This document shows, in pieces, positions 55,326 through 64,000 of a stretch of DNA of 64,000 bases; position 1 is the stretch's first letter, and every line of letters begins with the position of its first letter. The notes under the pieces were generated by a model. That model did not search any database, had not been told where the DNA came from, and saw only the letters and a list, made by a program, of their open reading frames with translations. The stretch is from Thermomonas flagellata (GTDB taxonomy: Bacteria > Pseudomonadota > Gammaproteobacteria > Xanthomonadales > Xanthomonadaceae), in the NCBI RefSeq assembly GCF_022419185.1, contig NZ_JAJOZK010000008.1, positions 1 through 64,000 on the forward strand, read 5' to 3'. Position numbers and translations under genes: made by a program.

Positions 55326-56356
55326 TCTCCCTGCGTCAGCTGCTGGACCACGCCGCCGAGCACGACTACGGCGTACCCGCCTTCAACATCAACAACATGG
55401 AGCAGATCCACGCGATCATGCAGGCCGCCGCCGAGGTGGACGCGCCGGTGATCCTGCAGGCCTCCGCCGGCGCCCGCAAATACGCCGGCGAGCCGTTCCT
55501 GCGGCACATGGTGCTGGCCGCGGTCGAGGCGTACCCGGACATCCCGATCGTGCTGCACCAGGACCACGGCACCTCGCCGGCGGTGTGCCAGGCCTCGATC
55601 CGTTCCGGCTTCACCAGCGTGATGATGGACGGCTCGCTGCTGGAGGACGGCAAGACCCCGTCCAGCTATGCCTACAACATCGACGTCACCCGCCGCGCGG
55701 TGGAGATGGCGCACGCGGTCGGGGTCTCGGTCGAGGGCGAACTGGGTTGCCTGGGCTCGCTCGAGACCGGCCAGGCCGGCGAGGAGGACGGCATCGGCGC
55801 GGAGGGCACGCTCAGCCACGACATGCTGCTGACCGATCCGGACGAGGCGCGCGACTTCGTCGCCCAGACCGGGGTGGACGCGCTGGCGATCGCGATCGGC
55901 ACCAGCCACGGCGCCTACAAGTTCACCCGCCAGCCGACCGGCGACATCCTCGCCATCGACCGCATCGCCGCGATCCATGCCGCGATCCCGAACACCCACC
56001 TGGTGATGCACGGCAGTTCCAGCGTGCCGCAGGAATGGCTGGCGGTGATCCGCCAGTACGGCGGCGACATCAAGGAGACCTACGGGGTGCCGGTCGAGGA
56101 GATCGTGCGCGGCATCCAGAGCGGCGTGCGCAAGGTCAACATCGACACCGACATCCGCCTGGCGATGACCGGGGCGATGCGCAAGGTGTTCGCCGAGCAG
56201 CCGTCGGAGTTCGACCCGCGCAAGGCGCTGGCGGCCGCCACCCGCGCCGCGCAGGGCATCTGCCGGGCGCGCTTCGAGGCGTTCGGCTGCGCCGGCCAGG
56301 CCAGCCGGATCAAGCCGGTGCCGCTGGAGAAGATGGCCGCCCGCTACCGCGCCTGA
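55316..56356 (+). CDS. cbbA: Fructose-bisphosphate aldolase class II (CbbA type)
   Basis: This zinc aldolase joins DHAP with glyceraldehyde-3-P (and erythrose-4-P in the Calvin cycle). The 346-aa protein has [35 protein letters not shown], the zinc-site block VLHQDHGTS (80-87), [12 protein letters not shown] and [11 protein letters not shown] with [16 protein letters not shown]. The class IIB, CbbA-like form is typical of autotrophs. It is the last gene of the cbb operon; apbC starts 110 bp later. A separate gluconeogenic aldolase could exist elsewhere. Confidence 0.95.
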   Translation: MALISLRQLLDHAAEHDYGVPAFNINNMEQIHAIMQAAAEVDAPVILQASAGARKYAGEPFLRHMVLAAVEAYPDIPIVLHQDHGTSPAVCQASIRSGFTSVMMDGSLLEDGKTPSSYAYNIDVTRRAVEMAHAVGVSVEGELGCLGSLETGQAGEEDGIGAEGTLSHDMLLTDPDEARDFVAQTGVDALAIAIGTSHGAYKFTRQPTGDILAIDRIAAIHAAIPNTHLVMHGSSSVPQEWLAVIRQYGGDIKETYGVPVEEIVRGIQSGVRKVNIDTDIRLAMTGAMRKVFAEQPSEFDPRKALAAATRAAQGICRARFEAFGCAGQASRIKPVPLEKMAARYRA

Positions 56357-56466
56357 ACCGCGCAGGCCGGGCCGGGCTTGCCGCCGGCGCGCGCCGGCGG
56401 CAGGATGCACGCCCCGCCCACCACGTCCGGGCCGCGCCTGCGCCGGCCCGCGTCCGAGAAAGCCCC

Positions 56467-57315
56467 GTGCCCCGCCTGCCAGCCCACGCCGTGCAGGGCG
56501 AGCTCAAGCCGCTCGCCAACGTCCGCAACCTGATCGCCGTCGGCTCCGGCAAGGGCGGGGTGGGCAAGTCCACCACCGCGGTCAACCTCGCGCTGGCGCT
56601 GGCCGCCGAGGGGCTGGCGGTGGGCGTGCTGGATGCCGATATCTACGGCCCCAGCGTGCCGACCATGCTCGGCCTGGCCGCGCGCCCGGAGAGCCCGGAC
56701 GGCAAGGCGATCCTGCCGCTCACCGCGCACGGGATCGAGGCGATGTCGATCGGGCTGCTGGTGGACGCCGACACCCCGACCATCTGGCGCGGGCCGATGG
56801 CGACCTCGGCCCTGACCCAGCTGCTGCACGACACCCGCTGGGGCGACCTCGACCTGCTGCTGGTGGACCTGCCGCCCGGCACCGGCGACATCCAGCTGAC
56901 CCTGGCGCAGAAGATCCCGGTCGCCGGCGCGCTGGTGGTGACCACCCCGCAGGACGTGGCCACCCTGGACGCCGGCAAGGCGCTGGCGATGTTCCAGCGC
57001 CTCGGGATCGCGGTGCTCGGCCTGGTCGAGAACATGGCGGTGCACGTTTGCAGCCGCTGCGGGCACGCCGAGCACGTGTTCGGAGAGGGCGGCGCGGCGC
57101 GCCTGGGCGAGCGCTACCAGGTGCCGGTGCTGGGCGCGCTGCCGCTGGAGCCGGCGATCCGCGTGCAGGCCGACGCCGGCACCCCGATCGTGGCCGCGCG
57201 CCCGCAGGACCCGGCGGCGCAGGCCTACCGCGCCATCGCGCGCGCCCTGCTGGAGCGGCTGGCGCAGCGGCCGAAGGTGCGCGGCGGGATCATGGCCGCG
57301 CTGCTGGGCGACTGA
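56467..57315 (+). CDS. apbC: Mrp/NBP35-type iron-sulfur carrier ATPase
   Basis: ApbC/Mrp is a P-loop ATPase that binds and delivers iron-sulfur clusters. The 282-aa protein has the deviant Walker A GKGGVGKST at 28-36, VLDADIYGPSVPTMLG, LLVDLPPGTGD and the cluster-binding pair Cys195 and Cys198 (CSRC). It lacks the N-terminal MIP18/DUF59 domain found in E. coli Mrp (about 370 aa). GTG 56467 is chosen as the first start that leads straight into the domain. dcd follows after 72 bp. Confidence 0.9.
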   Translation: MPRLPAHAVQGELKPLANVRNLIAVGSGKGGVGKSTTAVNLALALAAEGLAVGVLDADIYGPSVPTMLGLAARPESPDGKAILPLTAHGIEAMSIGLLVDADTPTIWRGPMATSALTQLLHDTRWGDLDLLLVDLPPGTGDIQLTLAQKIPVAGALVVTTPQDVATLDAGKALAMFQRLGIAVLGLVENMAVHVCSRCGHAEHVFGEGGAARLGERYQVPVLGALPLEPAIRVQADAGTPIVAARPQDPAAQAYRAIARALLERLAQRPKVRGGIMAALLGD

Positions 57316-57387
57316 GGCCGGCGCGGCGTGCGGGCGCCGGCTAGAATCGCGCCACCCGCCCGCGCGCCCTCGAGGACCCGTCTGCGC

Positions 57388-57963
57388 ATGAGCATCAAGA
57401 GCGACCGCTGGATCCGCCGCATGGCCGAGCAGCACGGCATGATCGCGCCGTTCGAACCCGGCCAGGTCAAGACCGCCGGCGACGGCCAGCGCATCGTCAG
57501 CCACGGCACCTCCAGCTACGGCTACGACGTGCGCTGCGCGCGCGAGTTCAAGGTGTTCACCAACATCAACTCGACCATCGTCGATCCCAAGCACTTCGAC
57601 CCCAAGAGCTTCGTGGACGTCGAGGACGACGTGTGCATCATCCCGCCCAACTCGTTCGCGCTGGCGCGCACGGTGGAGTACTTCCGCATCCCGCGCGACG
57701 TGCTGGTGATCTGCCTGGGCAAGAGCACCTACGCGCGCTGCGGGATCATCGTCAACGTGACCCCGCTGGAGCCGGAGTGGGAGGGCCACGTGACCCTGGA
57801 GTTCAGCAACACCACGCCGCTGCCGGCGCGCATCTACGCCAACGAGGGCGTGGCGCAGATGCTGTTCCTGCAGGCCGACCCGGACGACGTGTGCGAGACT
57901 TCCTACCGCGACCGCGGCGGCAAGTACCAGGGCCAGACCGGGGTGACCTTGCCGCGCGCGTGA
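57388..57963 (+). CDS. dcd: dCTP deaminase
   Basis: Dcd deaminates dCTP to dUTP for thymidylate synthesis. The 191-aa protein has [33 protein letters not shown], the conserved [20 protein letters not shown] with catalytic Glu and Ser/Arg, and the C-terminal [20 protein letters not shown] hexamer (57342-57347) lies 40 nt before the ATG and may be a -10. The longer upstream frame was rejected as Arg/Pro-rich leader. Confidence 0.96.
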   Translation: MSIKSDRWIRRMAEQHGMIAPFEPGQVKTAGDGQRIVSHGTSSYGYDVRCAREFKVFTNINSTIVDPKHFDPKSFVDVEDDVCIIPPNSFALARTVEYFRIPRDVLVICLGKSTYARCGIIVNVTPLEPEWEGHVTLEFSNTTPLPARIYANEGVAQMLFLQADPDDVCETSYRDRGGKYQGQTGVTLPRA

Positions 57964-57981
57964 GCCGCGCGGGGTGCGCGC

Positions 57982-58407
57982 TCAGGCGAGCGCGGCGCGC
58001 AGCGCGGCGACCCGCGCCACCAGTGCCTCCGGGGCATAGGGACGGGCGTGCGCGGCGCCCCACACCGGGCGCGGCCAGGCGATGTCGTCGCGGAAGCGCG
58101 CGATCACGTGCACGTGCAGCTGCGGCACCAGGTTGCCGAGCGCGGCCACGTTCAGCTTGTCCGGCGCGAACACCGCCTTGAGCGCGCGCGCGGCGCGGTC
58201 GATCTCGTCGCTGAGCGCGTGCCGCTGCGCCGGGGGAAGGTCGAGCAGTTCGACCGCGCCGGCGACTTTGGGCACCAGCACCAGCCAGGGGTGGTTGGCG
58301 TCGTCCATCAGCCGCACCTCGCACAGCGGCCAGTCGGCGACCGGCACGCTGTCCTCGGCCAGTTGCGGGTGCAGGGCGTAGGCGGTCGGGCGTTCGCGCG
58401 CGGACAT
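57982..58407 (-). CDS. HIT-domain nucleotide hydrolase/transferase
   Basis: This 141-aa HIT protein has the motif QLHVHVIARF: His98 is the nucleophile position and His100 follows. The first histidine of the triad is replaced by Gln, as in several bacterial HIT proteins. ANHPWLVLVPKV and KLNVAALGNLVPQ are also typical. Substrates may be dinucleoside polyphosphates or nucleotide amidates, but this is not settled. ATG 58407 (MSARERP) is preferred; an ATG 18 bp earlier is possible. It follows the dienelactone hydrolase gene by 14 bp on the same strand. Confidence 0.87.
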   Translation of the reverse strand: MSARERPTAYALHPQLAEDSVPVADWPLCEVRLMDDANHPWLVLVPKVAGAVELLDLPPAQRHALSDEIDRAARALKAVFAPDKLNVAALGNLVPQLHVHVIARFRDDIAWPRPVWGAAHARPYAPEALVARVAALRAALA

Positions 58408-58421
58408 GGGCGGCACCTCCC

Positions 58422-59090
58422 TCATCCGGCAGGACGCAGGACCCGGCGCAGGAAGGCCAGGCTGCGCTCGCGCGCCAGCGCCGCGCTGCCCGGCTCGAAG
58501 TCGGCGCGGCGGTCGCAGTTGAAGCCGTGCCCGGCCGGGTACACGTACAGCTCCGCCTGCGGCTGCAGGCGGCGGTGTTCGGCCACCACCTCCGGGGGGA
58601 TGCTGGCGTCGTGCTCGCCGAAGTGGAACTGCAGCGGCGCGGGCGCCGTCTCGTGCAGGAACGGCGCGGTGCGCGCGCCGTAGTAGCTGATCGCGGGCAG
58701 GCCGAGGCGGGTGTCGGCCAGGAACGCGACCGTGCCGCCCCAGCAGTAGCCGATCACCGCGACGTCGCCGGCATCCTCCAGTAGGCGGGCGGCAGCGGCC
58801 ACGTCCTCCAGCGCGCGCGGCAGGCCGAGGCGGTCGACCAGCGCGCGCCCACGGGCGATCCCGCCGGCGTCGTAGTCCAGCTCCACGCCGTGCTCGAAAT
58901 GGTCGAAGAACGCGGGCGCCAGCACCGCGTAGCCGTGCTCGGCGTAGCCGGCGCAGACCGCGCGGATGTGCGCGTTCACGCCGAAGATTTCCTGCACCAC
59001 CACCAGCCCGCCGCGCGCCGGCACGTGCGGCAGCTCCTGCCAGGCGCGGATCGGGCCGGACGGGGTGGCGAGCGGGATCCACTGGCCCAT
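58422..59090 (-). CDS. Dienelactone hydrolase family protein
   Basis: This 222-aa alpha/beta hydrolase has the DLH triad: Cys116 in GYCWGG, Asp in EHDASIP and His in AGHGFNCDRR. VVVQEIFGVNAHIRAVC is the conserved N-terminal block. Such enzymes hydrolyse dienelactones in chlorocatechol breakdown, but many have other or unknown substrates, and no aromatic catabolism genes are nearby. GGAGG lies 6 nt before the ATG. Confidence 0.9.
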   Translation of the reverse strand: MGQWIPLATPSGPIRAWQELPHVPARGGLVVVQEIFGVNAHIRAVCAGYAEHGYAVLAPAFFDHFEHGVELDYDAGGIARGRALVDRLGLPRALEDVAAAARLLEDAGDVAVIGYCWGGTVAFLADTRLGLPAISYYGARTAPFLHETAPAPLQFHFGEHDASIPPEVVAEHRRLQPQAELYVYPAGHGFNCDRRADFEPGSAALARERSLAFLRRVLRPAG

Positions 59091-59192
59091 GCTGTCCTCC
59101 GGAATGGCACGGCATGCAGGATACGCCGCCCCGCGGGCGGCGGTGCTGCCGCGCGTCCCGCGCGGCAGGCGGGGGTCCGCCCGGTGCTGCGG

Positions 59193-60560
59193 TCAGGCGC
59201 GCTCGAGGTACCAGCGCCAGTCCTGCGCGCCGACTTCGCCCTGCCACTGCGCCAGCTCGTGGCGCTTGATCGCGGCCAGGGTGCGCTGGGCCAGCTCGCC
59301 GAAGCTGGCCGCGACGTGCGCGGAGGCGGCGAAGGCGTCGATCGCGCTCGTCCAATCCGCGCGCAGTACCGGCGCCGCGGCGGCATAGCCGTTGCCGTGC
59401 ACGGCCGGCGGCGGCGCCAGGCCCGCGCGGATGCCATGGTGCATCCCGGCCAGCAGCGCCGCGGCGGCGAGGTAGGGGTTGGCGTCGGCGCCGCACAGGC
59501 GGTGCTCGAGGTGGCGGCTGGATGCCGGCCCGGCCGGCACGCGCACCGCCACGGTGCGGTTGTTCACGCCCCAGGTGAGCTTGAGCGGGGCGTAGCTCTC
59601 GGCGCGGAAGCGGCGGTAGCTGTTGGCATGCGGGCAGAACACCAGCAGGAAGTCGGCGGCGGTCGCCAGCAGCCCGGCGACGGCCTGCTGCAGCAGCGGG
59701 CTGCCATGCGGATCGTCGGCCGCGAACAGGTTGCCGCCGCCGGCGTCGGCCAGGCTGGCATGCAGGTGCAGGCCGCTACCGGCCTGCTGCGCGAACGGCT
59801 TGGCCATGAAGCAGGCGCGCAGGCCGTGGTGGCGCGCCAGGTCCTTGACCAGGCGTTTGTAGCGCACCGCCTCGTCCATCGCCTGCAGGGCGTCGGCGCG
59901 GTGCTCGAGGGTGATCTCGAACTGGCCCGGCGCGTACTCGGAGATCGCGGTGCGCGCCGGCAGGCCGTGCGCCTCGCAGGCGGCGTACAGCGAGGACAGG
60001 AATTCGCCGACGCCGGCCAGCTCGTCGAGGTCGTACACCGCCGGGGCGTCCGGGCGGCGGCCGTCGGCCAGGCGCAGCGGCTGCGGGGCACCGTCCGCGC
60101 CCGGCTGCGCGTCCAGCAGGTAGAACTCGAACTCGGCGGCCAGCACCGGCTGCAGGCCGTCCGCCTGCAACTGGCGTTGCACCCGCGCCAGCACGTTGCG
60201 CGGGTCGGCGGCGGCGGCCGGGCCGCCGCGCTCCGGGTCCAGCGCCAGTTGCAGCCAGGCGCGCGCCTCGCGCCGCCAGGGCAGGGCGTGCAGGCTGCCG
60301 GCCAGCGGGAAGGCGAGGCCGTCGGCATCGCCGACGTCCCAGACCAGGCCGGACCCGGGCACGTCCTCGCCGTGCACCGACAGGCTCATCAGCGAGGCGG
60401 GCAGCGCGCGCCCGTGGCGGCAGCAGGCCAGCACTTCCTCGCGGTGCAGCCACTTGCCGCGCGGCACGCCGTTGGGATCGACCACCCAGGCTTCGATCAG
60501 ATGCAGTTCGGGGTGCGCGGCGAGGAAGCGTTCGACCGCGGCGGCGGGATCGGCGTTCAT
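59193..60560 (-). CDS. Glutamine-synthetase-like ligase (gamma-glutamylamine synthetase, PuuA type)
   Basis: This 455-aa protein has the glutamine synthetase fold. AEFEFYLLDA and EYAPGQFEITLEHR carry metal-binding Glu residues, GLHLHASLAD is the ATP-site loop, and PAGPASSRHLEHRLCGADANP is the arginine/glutamate region. It lacks the adenylylation Tyr block of GlnA and groups with the gamma-glutamylputrescine synthetases. It probably ligates glutamate to an amine. It ends a four-gene minus-strand unit and overlaps the aminotransferase gene by 4 bp. Confidence 0.87.
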   Translation of the reverse strand: MNADPAAAVERFLAAHPELHLIEAWVVDPNGVPRGKWLHREEVLACCRHGRALPASLMSLSVHGEDVPGSGLVWDVGDADGLAFPLAGSLHALPWRREARAWLQLALDPERGGPAAAADPRNVLARVQRQLQADGLQPVLAAEFEFYLLDAQPGADGAPQPLRLADGRRPDAPAVYDLDELAGVGEFLSSLYAACEAHGLPARTAISEYAPGQFEITLEHRADALQAMDEAVRYKRLVKDLARHHGLRACFMAKPFAQQAGSGLHLHASLADAGGGNLFAADDPHGSPLLQQAVAGLLATAADFLLVFCPHANSYRRFRAESYAPLKLTWGVNNRTVAVRVPAGPASSRHLEHRLCGADANPYLAAAALLAGMHHGIRAGLAPPPAVHGNGYAAAAPVLRADWTSAIDAFAASAHVAASFGELAQRTLAAIKRHELAQWQGEVGAQDWRWYLERA

Positions 60561-61927
60561 CTGCGGACGGGCTCCAGCAGGCCGAGCACCGCGTCCAGCG
60601 CGGCGAGGAAGCGCGCGACGTCCGCCTCGCCGGTGGCCGGGCTGGCCAGTAGCATGTGGTGGAACGGGGTGACCACCACCCCGCGGTTGACTAGCGCCAG
60701 GTGGATGCAGGCCTGCAGGGCATCGTCGAAGGCCTGCTCGGCCTCGGCGCCGGTGCGCGGCGGGGTCGGACGGAACTGGATCTCCAGGCGCGCGCCGATC
60801 CGGGTCACGCACCAGGGGCGGCGGTGGCGGGCCAGCAGCGCCTCGATCCCGGCGTGCAGCGCACCGGCGGCGGCGAACATGCGCGCATAGGTCGCTTCGG
60901 TGTGCAGTTCGGCGAGCGCGGCCTCGAGGCAGGCGATCGCCACCGGGTTGCCGGACAGGGTGGTGCCCATCCCGCTGTGGCCGTGCCCGCCGGCACCGCC
61001 CGGCGGCGGCTGCCAGGCCTCGGCGCGGCGCGCCAGCGGCGCGCGCATGCCGAGCACCCCGCACGGGAAGCCGCCGGCCACCGCCTTGCCCAGGGTGAGC
61101 AAGTCCGGCTCCAGCCCCCAGGCCTGGGTCGCGCCGCCCGGCCCGCTGGAGAGCGTGTGCGTCTCGTCCAGGATCAGCAGGCTGCCGTGGCGGCGGGTCA
61201 GCGCGCGCAAGGCCTCGTGGAAGCCGGGCTGCGGCGGCACCATGCCGATGTTGGTCAGCGCAGGCTCGGTCAGCACCGCGGCCACGTCGCCGGGGGCGAG
61301 CGCGCGCTCGAGCGCGTCCACGTCGTTGAACGGCACCACCCGGGTGTGCGGCGCCGGGTGCGCGACCTGGCCGACCAGCCCGGCGCGCGGCAGGGTGCGG
61401 CCATCCGCGCCCATCCGCACCAGGGTGTCCTCCACGCTGCCGTGGTAGCAGCCGTCGAACACCAGCAGCACCGGGCGCCGGGTCAGCGCGCGCGCCCAGC
61501 GGATGGCATGCCGGTTGGCGTCGCTGGCGGTCGCGGTCAGCTGCCAGGCCTCCAGCCCGAAGCGCGCCGCCAGCGCCGCGCCGACCGCGGCCGAGCGCAT
61601 GTCCGGCAGCATCGTGGTCAGGCCATGGCCGGCCTGCGCGATCAGCGCATCGGTGATCGCCGGCGGCGAATGCCCGAACATCGCGCCGGTGTCGCCGAGG
61701 CAGAAGTCGGCCAGCTGGTGGTCGTCGGCGTCGTGCAGGGTGCAGCCCTCGGCGGCGCGGATCGCCAGCGGGAACGGCAGCGGCCAGTCGCGCATCCAGT
61801 GCATCGGCACCCCGTGCAGGAAATGCGGGGCGGCGCGTTCGGCCAGCGCGGCGGAGGCGGGATTGCTGGCGCGGTAGCGCTCGGTTTCGGCGGCGTGCAG
61901 GGCGGACAGCGGGGCGGAGGCGGCCAT
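60557..61927 (-). CDS. Class III (GSA-like) PLP aminotransferase
   Basis: This 456-aa enzyme belongs to the class III aminotransferases near glutamate-1-semialdehyde aminomutase and beta-amino-acid transaminases. FCLGDTGAMFGHSPPAI, DGCYHGSVEDTL, LLILDETHTLSSGPGG (PLP Asp254) and Lys281 in LTLGKAVAGGFPCG are visible. GTTLSGNPVAIACLEA completes the family pattern. The amino donor is not decided by sequence; beta-alanine or a related omega-amino acid fits the adjacent semialdehyde dehydrogenase. It overlaps both neighbours by a few bases. Confidence 0.87.
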   Translation of the reverse strand: MAASAPLSALHAAETERYRASNPASAALAERAAPHFLHGVPMHWMRDWPLPFPLAIRAAEGCTLHDADDHQLADFCLGDTGAMFGHSPPAITDALIAQAGHGLTTMLPDMRSAAVGAALAARFGLEAWQLTATASDANRHAIRWARALTRRPVLLVFDGCYHGSVEDTLVRMGADGRTLPRAGLVGQVAHPAPHTRVVPFNDVDALERALAPGDVAAVLTEPALTNIGMVPPQPGFHEALRALTRRHGSLLILDETHTLSSGPGGATQAWGLEPDLLTLGKAVAGGFPCGVLGMRAPLARRAEAWQPPPGGAGGHGHSGMGTTLSGNPVAIACLEAALAELHTEATYARMFAAAGALHAGIEALLARHRRPWCVTRIGARLEIQFRPTPPRTGAEAEQAFDDALQACIHLALVNRGVVVTPFHHMLLASPATGEADVARFLAALDAVLGLLEPVRR

Positions 61928-63447
61928 CAGCGCAGGGTCGGCATGCTGAACTCGGCGCGTCCTGCGCTCGGGGCGGGGCCGGCCTCCGGCCAGCGCGCGG
62001 TGAGGGTCTTCATCCGGGTCCAGAAGCGCACCCCGTCCGGGCCGTGCATGTGCAGCGGACCGAACAGCGAGCGCTTCCAGCCGCCGAAGCAGTGGAACGC
62101 CATCGGCACCGGGATCGGGACATTGATGCCGACCATCCCGGCCTGCACCGCGCGCGCGAACCGGCGCGCGGCGCCGCCGTCGCGGGTGAAGATCGCGGTG
62201 CCGTTGCCGTAGTCGTGCGCGGCGATCAGGGCCAGCGCGGCGTCGAGGTCGGGCACGCGCACGATCCCCAGCACCGGGCCGAAGATCTCCTCGCGCCAGA
62301 TCCGCATGTGCGGCTGCACGTGGTCGAACAGGCAGCCGCCGAGGAAGAAGCCGTCCGCATGCCCGGGCACCTGCACTGCGCGTCCGTCCACCCGCAGGGT
62401 CGCGCCCTCGGCCAGCCCGGCCTCGACGTAGGCCAGCACCCGCGCGCGGTGCTCGGCGGTGATCAACGGTCCCATCTCGGTGCCTTCGGCATCGCCGGGG
62501 CCGACCCGCAGCGCGGCCACCCGCGGCGCCAGCGCCTGCGCCAGCGCATCGGCGGTCGCCTCGCCCACGCACACCGCGATCGAAATCGCCATGCAGCGCT
62601 CGCCGGCGGAGCCGTAGCCGGCGCCGAGCAGGGCGTCCGCGGCTTGGCCGATGTCGGCGTCCGGCATCACCACCAAATGGTTCTTGGCGCCGCCGAGCGC
62701 CTGCACGCGCTTGCCGCGCGCGCTGGCCGCGGCGTACAGCTGCGCGGCCACCGGGGTGGAGCCGACGAAGCTGAGCGCCGGCACGTCCGGATGCGCGATG
62801 AGCGCCTCGACCGCGGCGCGGTCGCCGTGCACCACGTTGAACACGCCCGCGGGCAGCCCGGCCTCGGCCAGCAGCTCGGCCAGCCGCAGCGACGGCCCGG
62901 GGTCGCGCTCGGAGGGCTTGAGCACGAAGGTGTTCCCGCACGCCAGCGCGATCGGGAACATCCACAGCGGCACCATCACCGGGAAATTGAACGGGGTGAT
63001 GCCGGCGACCACGCCGAGCGGCGCCAGCTCGCTCCAGCTGTCCACCCCGCGCCCGACTTCGGTCGAATGCTCGCCCTTGAGCAGGTGCGGGATGCCGCAG
63101 GCGAACTCGACCACCTCCATGCCGCGGGTGAGCTCGCCGCGCGCATCCGCCAGGGTCTTGCCGTGCTCGCGGGTGATCGCCGCGGCCAGCGCGTCGGCGT
63201 CGCGCTCGAGCAGCGCGCGGAAGCGGAACAGCACGCGCGCGCGCTGCAGCGGCGGGGTCGCCGCCCAGCCCGGGAACGCGGCGCGCGCGGCGGCGACCGC
63301 GGCCTCCACCTGCGCCGCATCCGCCAGCGGGACCTGCGCGACCACCTGCCCGCGCGCCGGGTCGTAGACGTCGGCGCGGCGTTCGCCCGCGCGCGCCGGC
63401 TGCGCGGCGCCGGCGATCCAATGCGGGTGGTAGGCGGGCGCGGACAC
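61925..63447 (-). CDS. mmsA: CoA-acylating (methyl)malonate-semialdehyde dehydrogenase
   Basis: This 506-aa aldehyde dehydrogenase oxidises methylmalonate or malonate semialdehyde to propionyl- or acetyl-CoA. The catalytic Cys285 lies in [12 protein letters not shown], typical of the MMSDH branch, as are [38 protein letters not shown] and the C-terminal [18 protein letters not shown]. The usual catalytic Glu of other aldehyde dehydrogenases is absent here, as in the CoA-dependent subfamily. It is translationally coupled to the aminotransferase. The gene ends at the TCA (TGA) overlapping the next ATG. Confidence 0.93.
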
Positions 63448-63459
63448 GGCGGCGTCGGC

Positions 63460-64000
63460 TCAGCCCAGCGCGGTGCGCGCCGGCACGTAGGGATAGCCGA
63501 GGTCGCGCGCGACCGCCTCGTAGGTCACCTGGCCGGCATGCACGTTCAGCCCGTCCAGCAGGTGCGGGTCGTCCAGCAGGGCCTGGCGCGCGCCCTTGTT
63601 CGCCAGCTGCACCACGAACGGCAGGGTCGCGTTGGTGAGGGCGAAGGTCGAGGTGCGCGCCACCCCGCCGGGCATGTTGGCCACGCAGTAGTGGATGATG
63701 CCGTCCACCTCGTAGGTCGGGTTCTGGTGGGTGGTCGGGCGGCTGGTCTCGAAGCAGCCGCCCTGGTCGATCGCCACGTCCACCAGCACCGAGCCCGGGC
63801 GCATCAGCCCCAGCTGCGCGCGCGACACCAGCTTGGGCGCGGCCGCGCCCGGGATCAGCACCGCGCCGATCACCAGGTCGGTCTCCGGCAGGCGCTCCTC
63901 GATCGCGTCGTGGGTCGAGTAGATGGTGGTGAGCTGGTGGCCGTAGACCTCGTCGATGTACTTCAGGCGCTCGAGCGAGCGGTCGAGGAGGGTCACGTGC
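63460..64000 (-). CDS. ald: Alanine dehydrogenase, C-terminal part (5' end outside window)
   Basis: Only the last 180 or so residues are present; the gene runs off the window. [40 protein letters not shown] and [20 protein letters not shown] are characteristic of alanine dehydrogenase (NAD-binding half and catalytic Asp). It interconverts L-alanine and pyruvate plus ammonium. It precedes mmsA by 12 bp on the same strand, so it probably heads the operon and could regenerate pyruvate for the aminotransferase. Confidence 0.95.
   Translation of the reverse strand, partial: HVTLLDRSLERLKYIDEVYGHQLTTIYSTHDAIEERLPETDLVIGAVLIPGAAAPKLVSRAQLGLMRPGSVLVDVAIDQGGCFETSRPTTHQNPTYEVDGIIHYCVANMPGGVARTSTFALTNATLPFVVQLANKGARQALLDDPHLLDGLNVHAGQVTYEAVARDLGYPYVPARTALG

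Overview
The window is very GC-rich chromosomal DNA from a gammaproteobacterium of the Xanthomonadaceae/Lysobacteraceae type. This is inferred from gene order (rseA-mucD-lepA-lepB-DUF4845-rnc-era-recO, pcnB-folK-panBCD-pgi, queG-nnr-tsaE-amiC-mutL, rnfB-metG), from two large TonB-dependent receptors beside a TPR-sulfotransferase, and from protein sequences typical of Lysobacter/Xanthomonas relatives. No rRNA, prophage, insertion sequence or CRISPR array was seen. About 60 protein genes fill the window, many joined by 4-bp ATGA/GTGA overlaps, and there is one tRNA (Glu, anticodon CTC).

Layout. 1-7.6 kb: envelope stress (end of an rseA-like gene, mucD), translation and secretion (lepA, lepB) and the rnc-era-recO group. 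7.7-12.1 kb, minus strand: an alpha/beta hydrolase, thiD, a DUF1275 membrane protein, then a SulP transporter preceded by a small XRE regulator. 12.2-16.7 kb: a PIN-PhoH ATPase, peroxiredoxin, gcvR, divergent dapA and a BamC-like lipoprotein, then fdxA. 16.8-22.6 kb: tRNA-Glu, pcnB-folK, panB-panC, panD-pgi. 22.7-25.4 kb: a membrane glycosyltransferase with a PIG-L deacetylase. 25.4-34.0 kb: queG, then nnr-tsaE-amiC-mutL, a DUF1684 lipoprotein and a GumN-like protein. 34.1-36.7 kb: rnfB and metG.

Between metG and apbC(mrp)-dcd, which are close neighbours in many gammaproteobacteria, lies a block of about 20 kb (36.8-56.4 kb) that looks accessory. Its first half holds DUF2147 and Sel1-like secreted proteins, a TonB-dependent receptor, an exported S9 peptidase, a divergent TPR-sulfotransferase and a second receptor. 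Its second half is a Calvin-cycle type cluster: a CbbR-like LysR regulator divergent from fbp-prk-tkt-gph-cbbY-fba. Two TTCA-N7-TGAA sites, 22 bp apart centre to centre, lie in the cbbR-fbp gap. No RuBisCO gene is in the window, so phosphoribulokinase and phosphoglycolate phosphatase predict one elsewhere in the genome. This cluster and its operator are the most notable content.

56.4-64 kb: apbC, dcd, a HIT protein and a dienelactone hydrolase. Last comes a minus-strand catabolic operon (ald, CoA-acylating semialdehyde dehydrogenase, class III aminotransferase, glutamine-synthetase-like ligase) that fits breakdown of beta-alanine or another amine. Several genes (recO, XRE, nnr, amiC, TPR-sulfotransferase) have a -10-like hexamer exactly 6 nt before ATG, which suggests leaderless transcripts.
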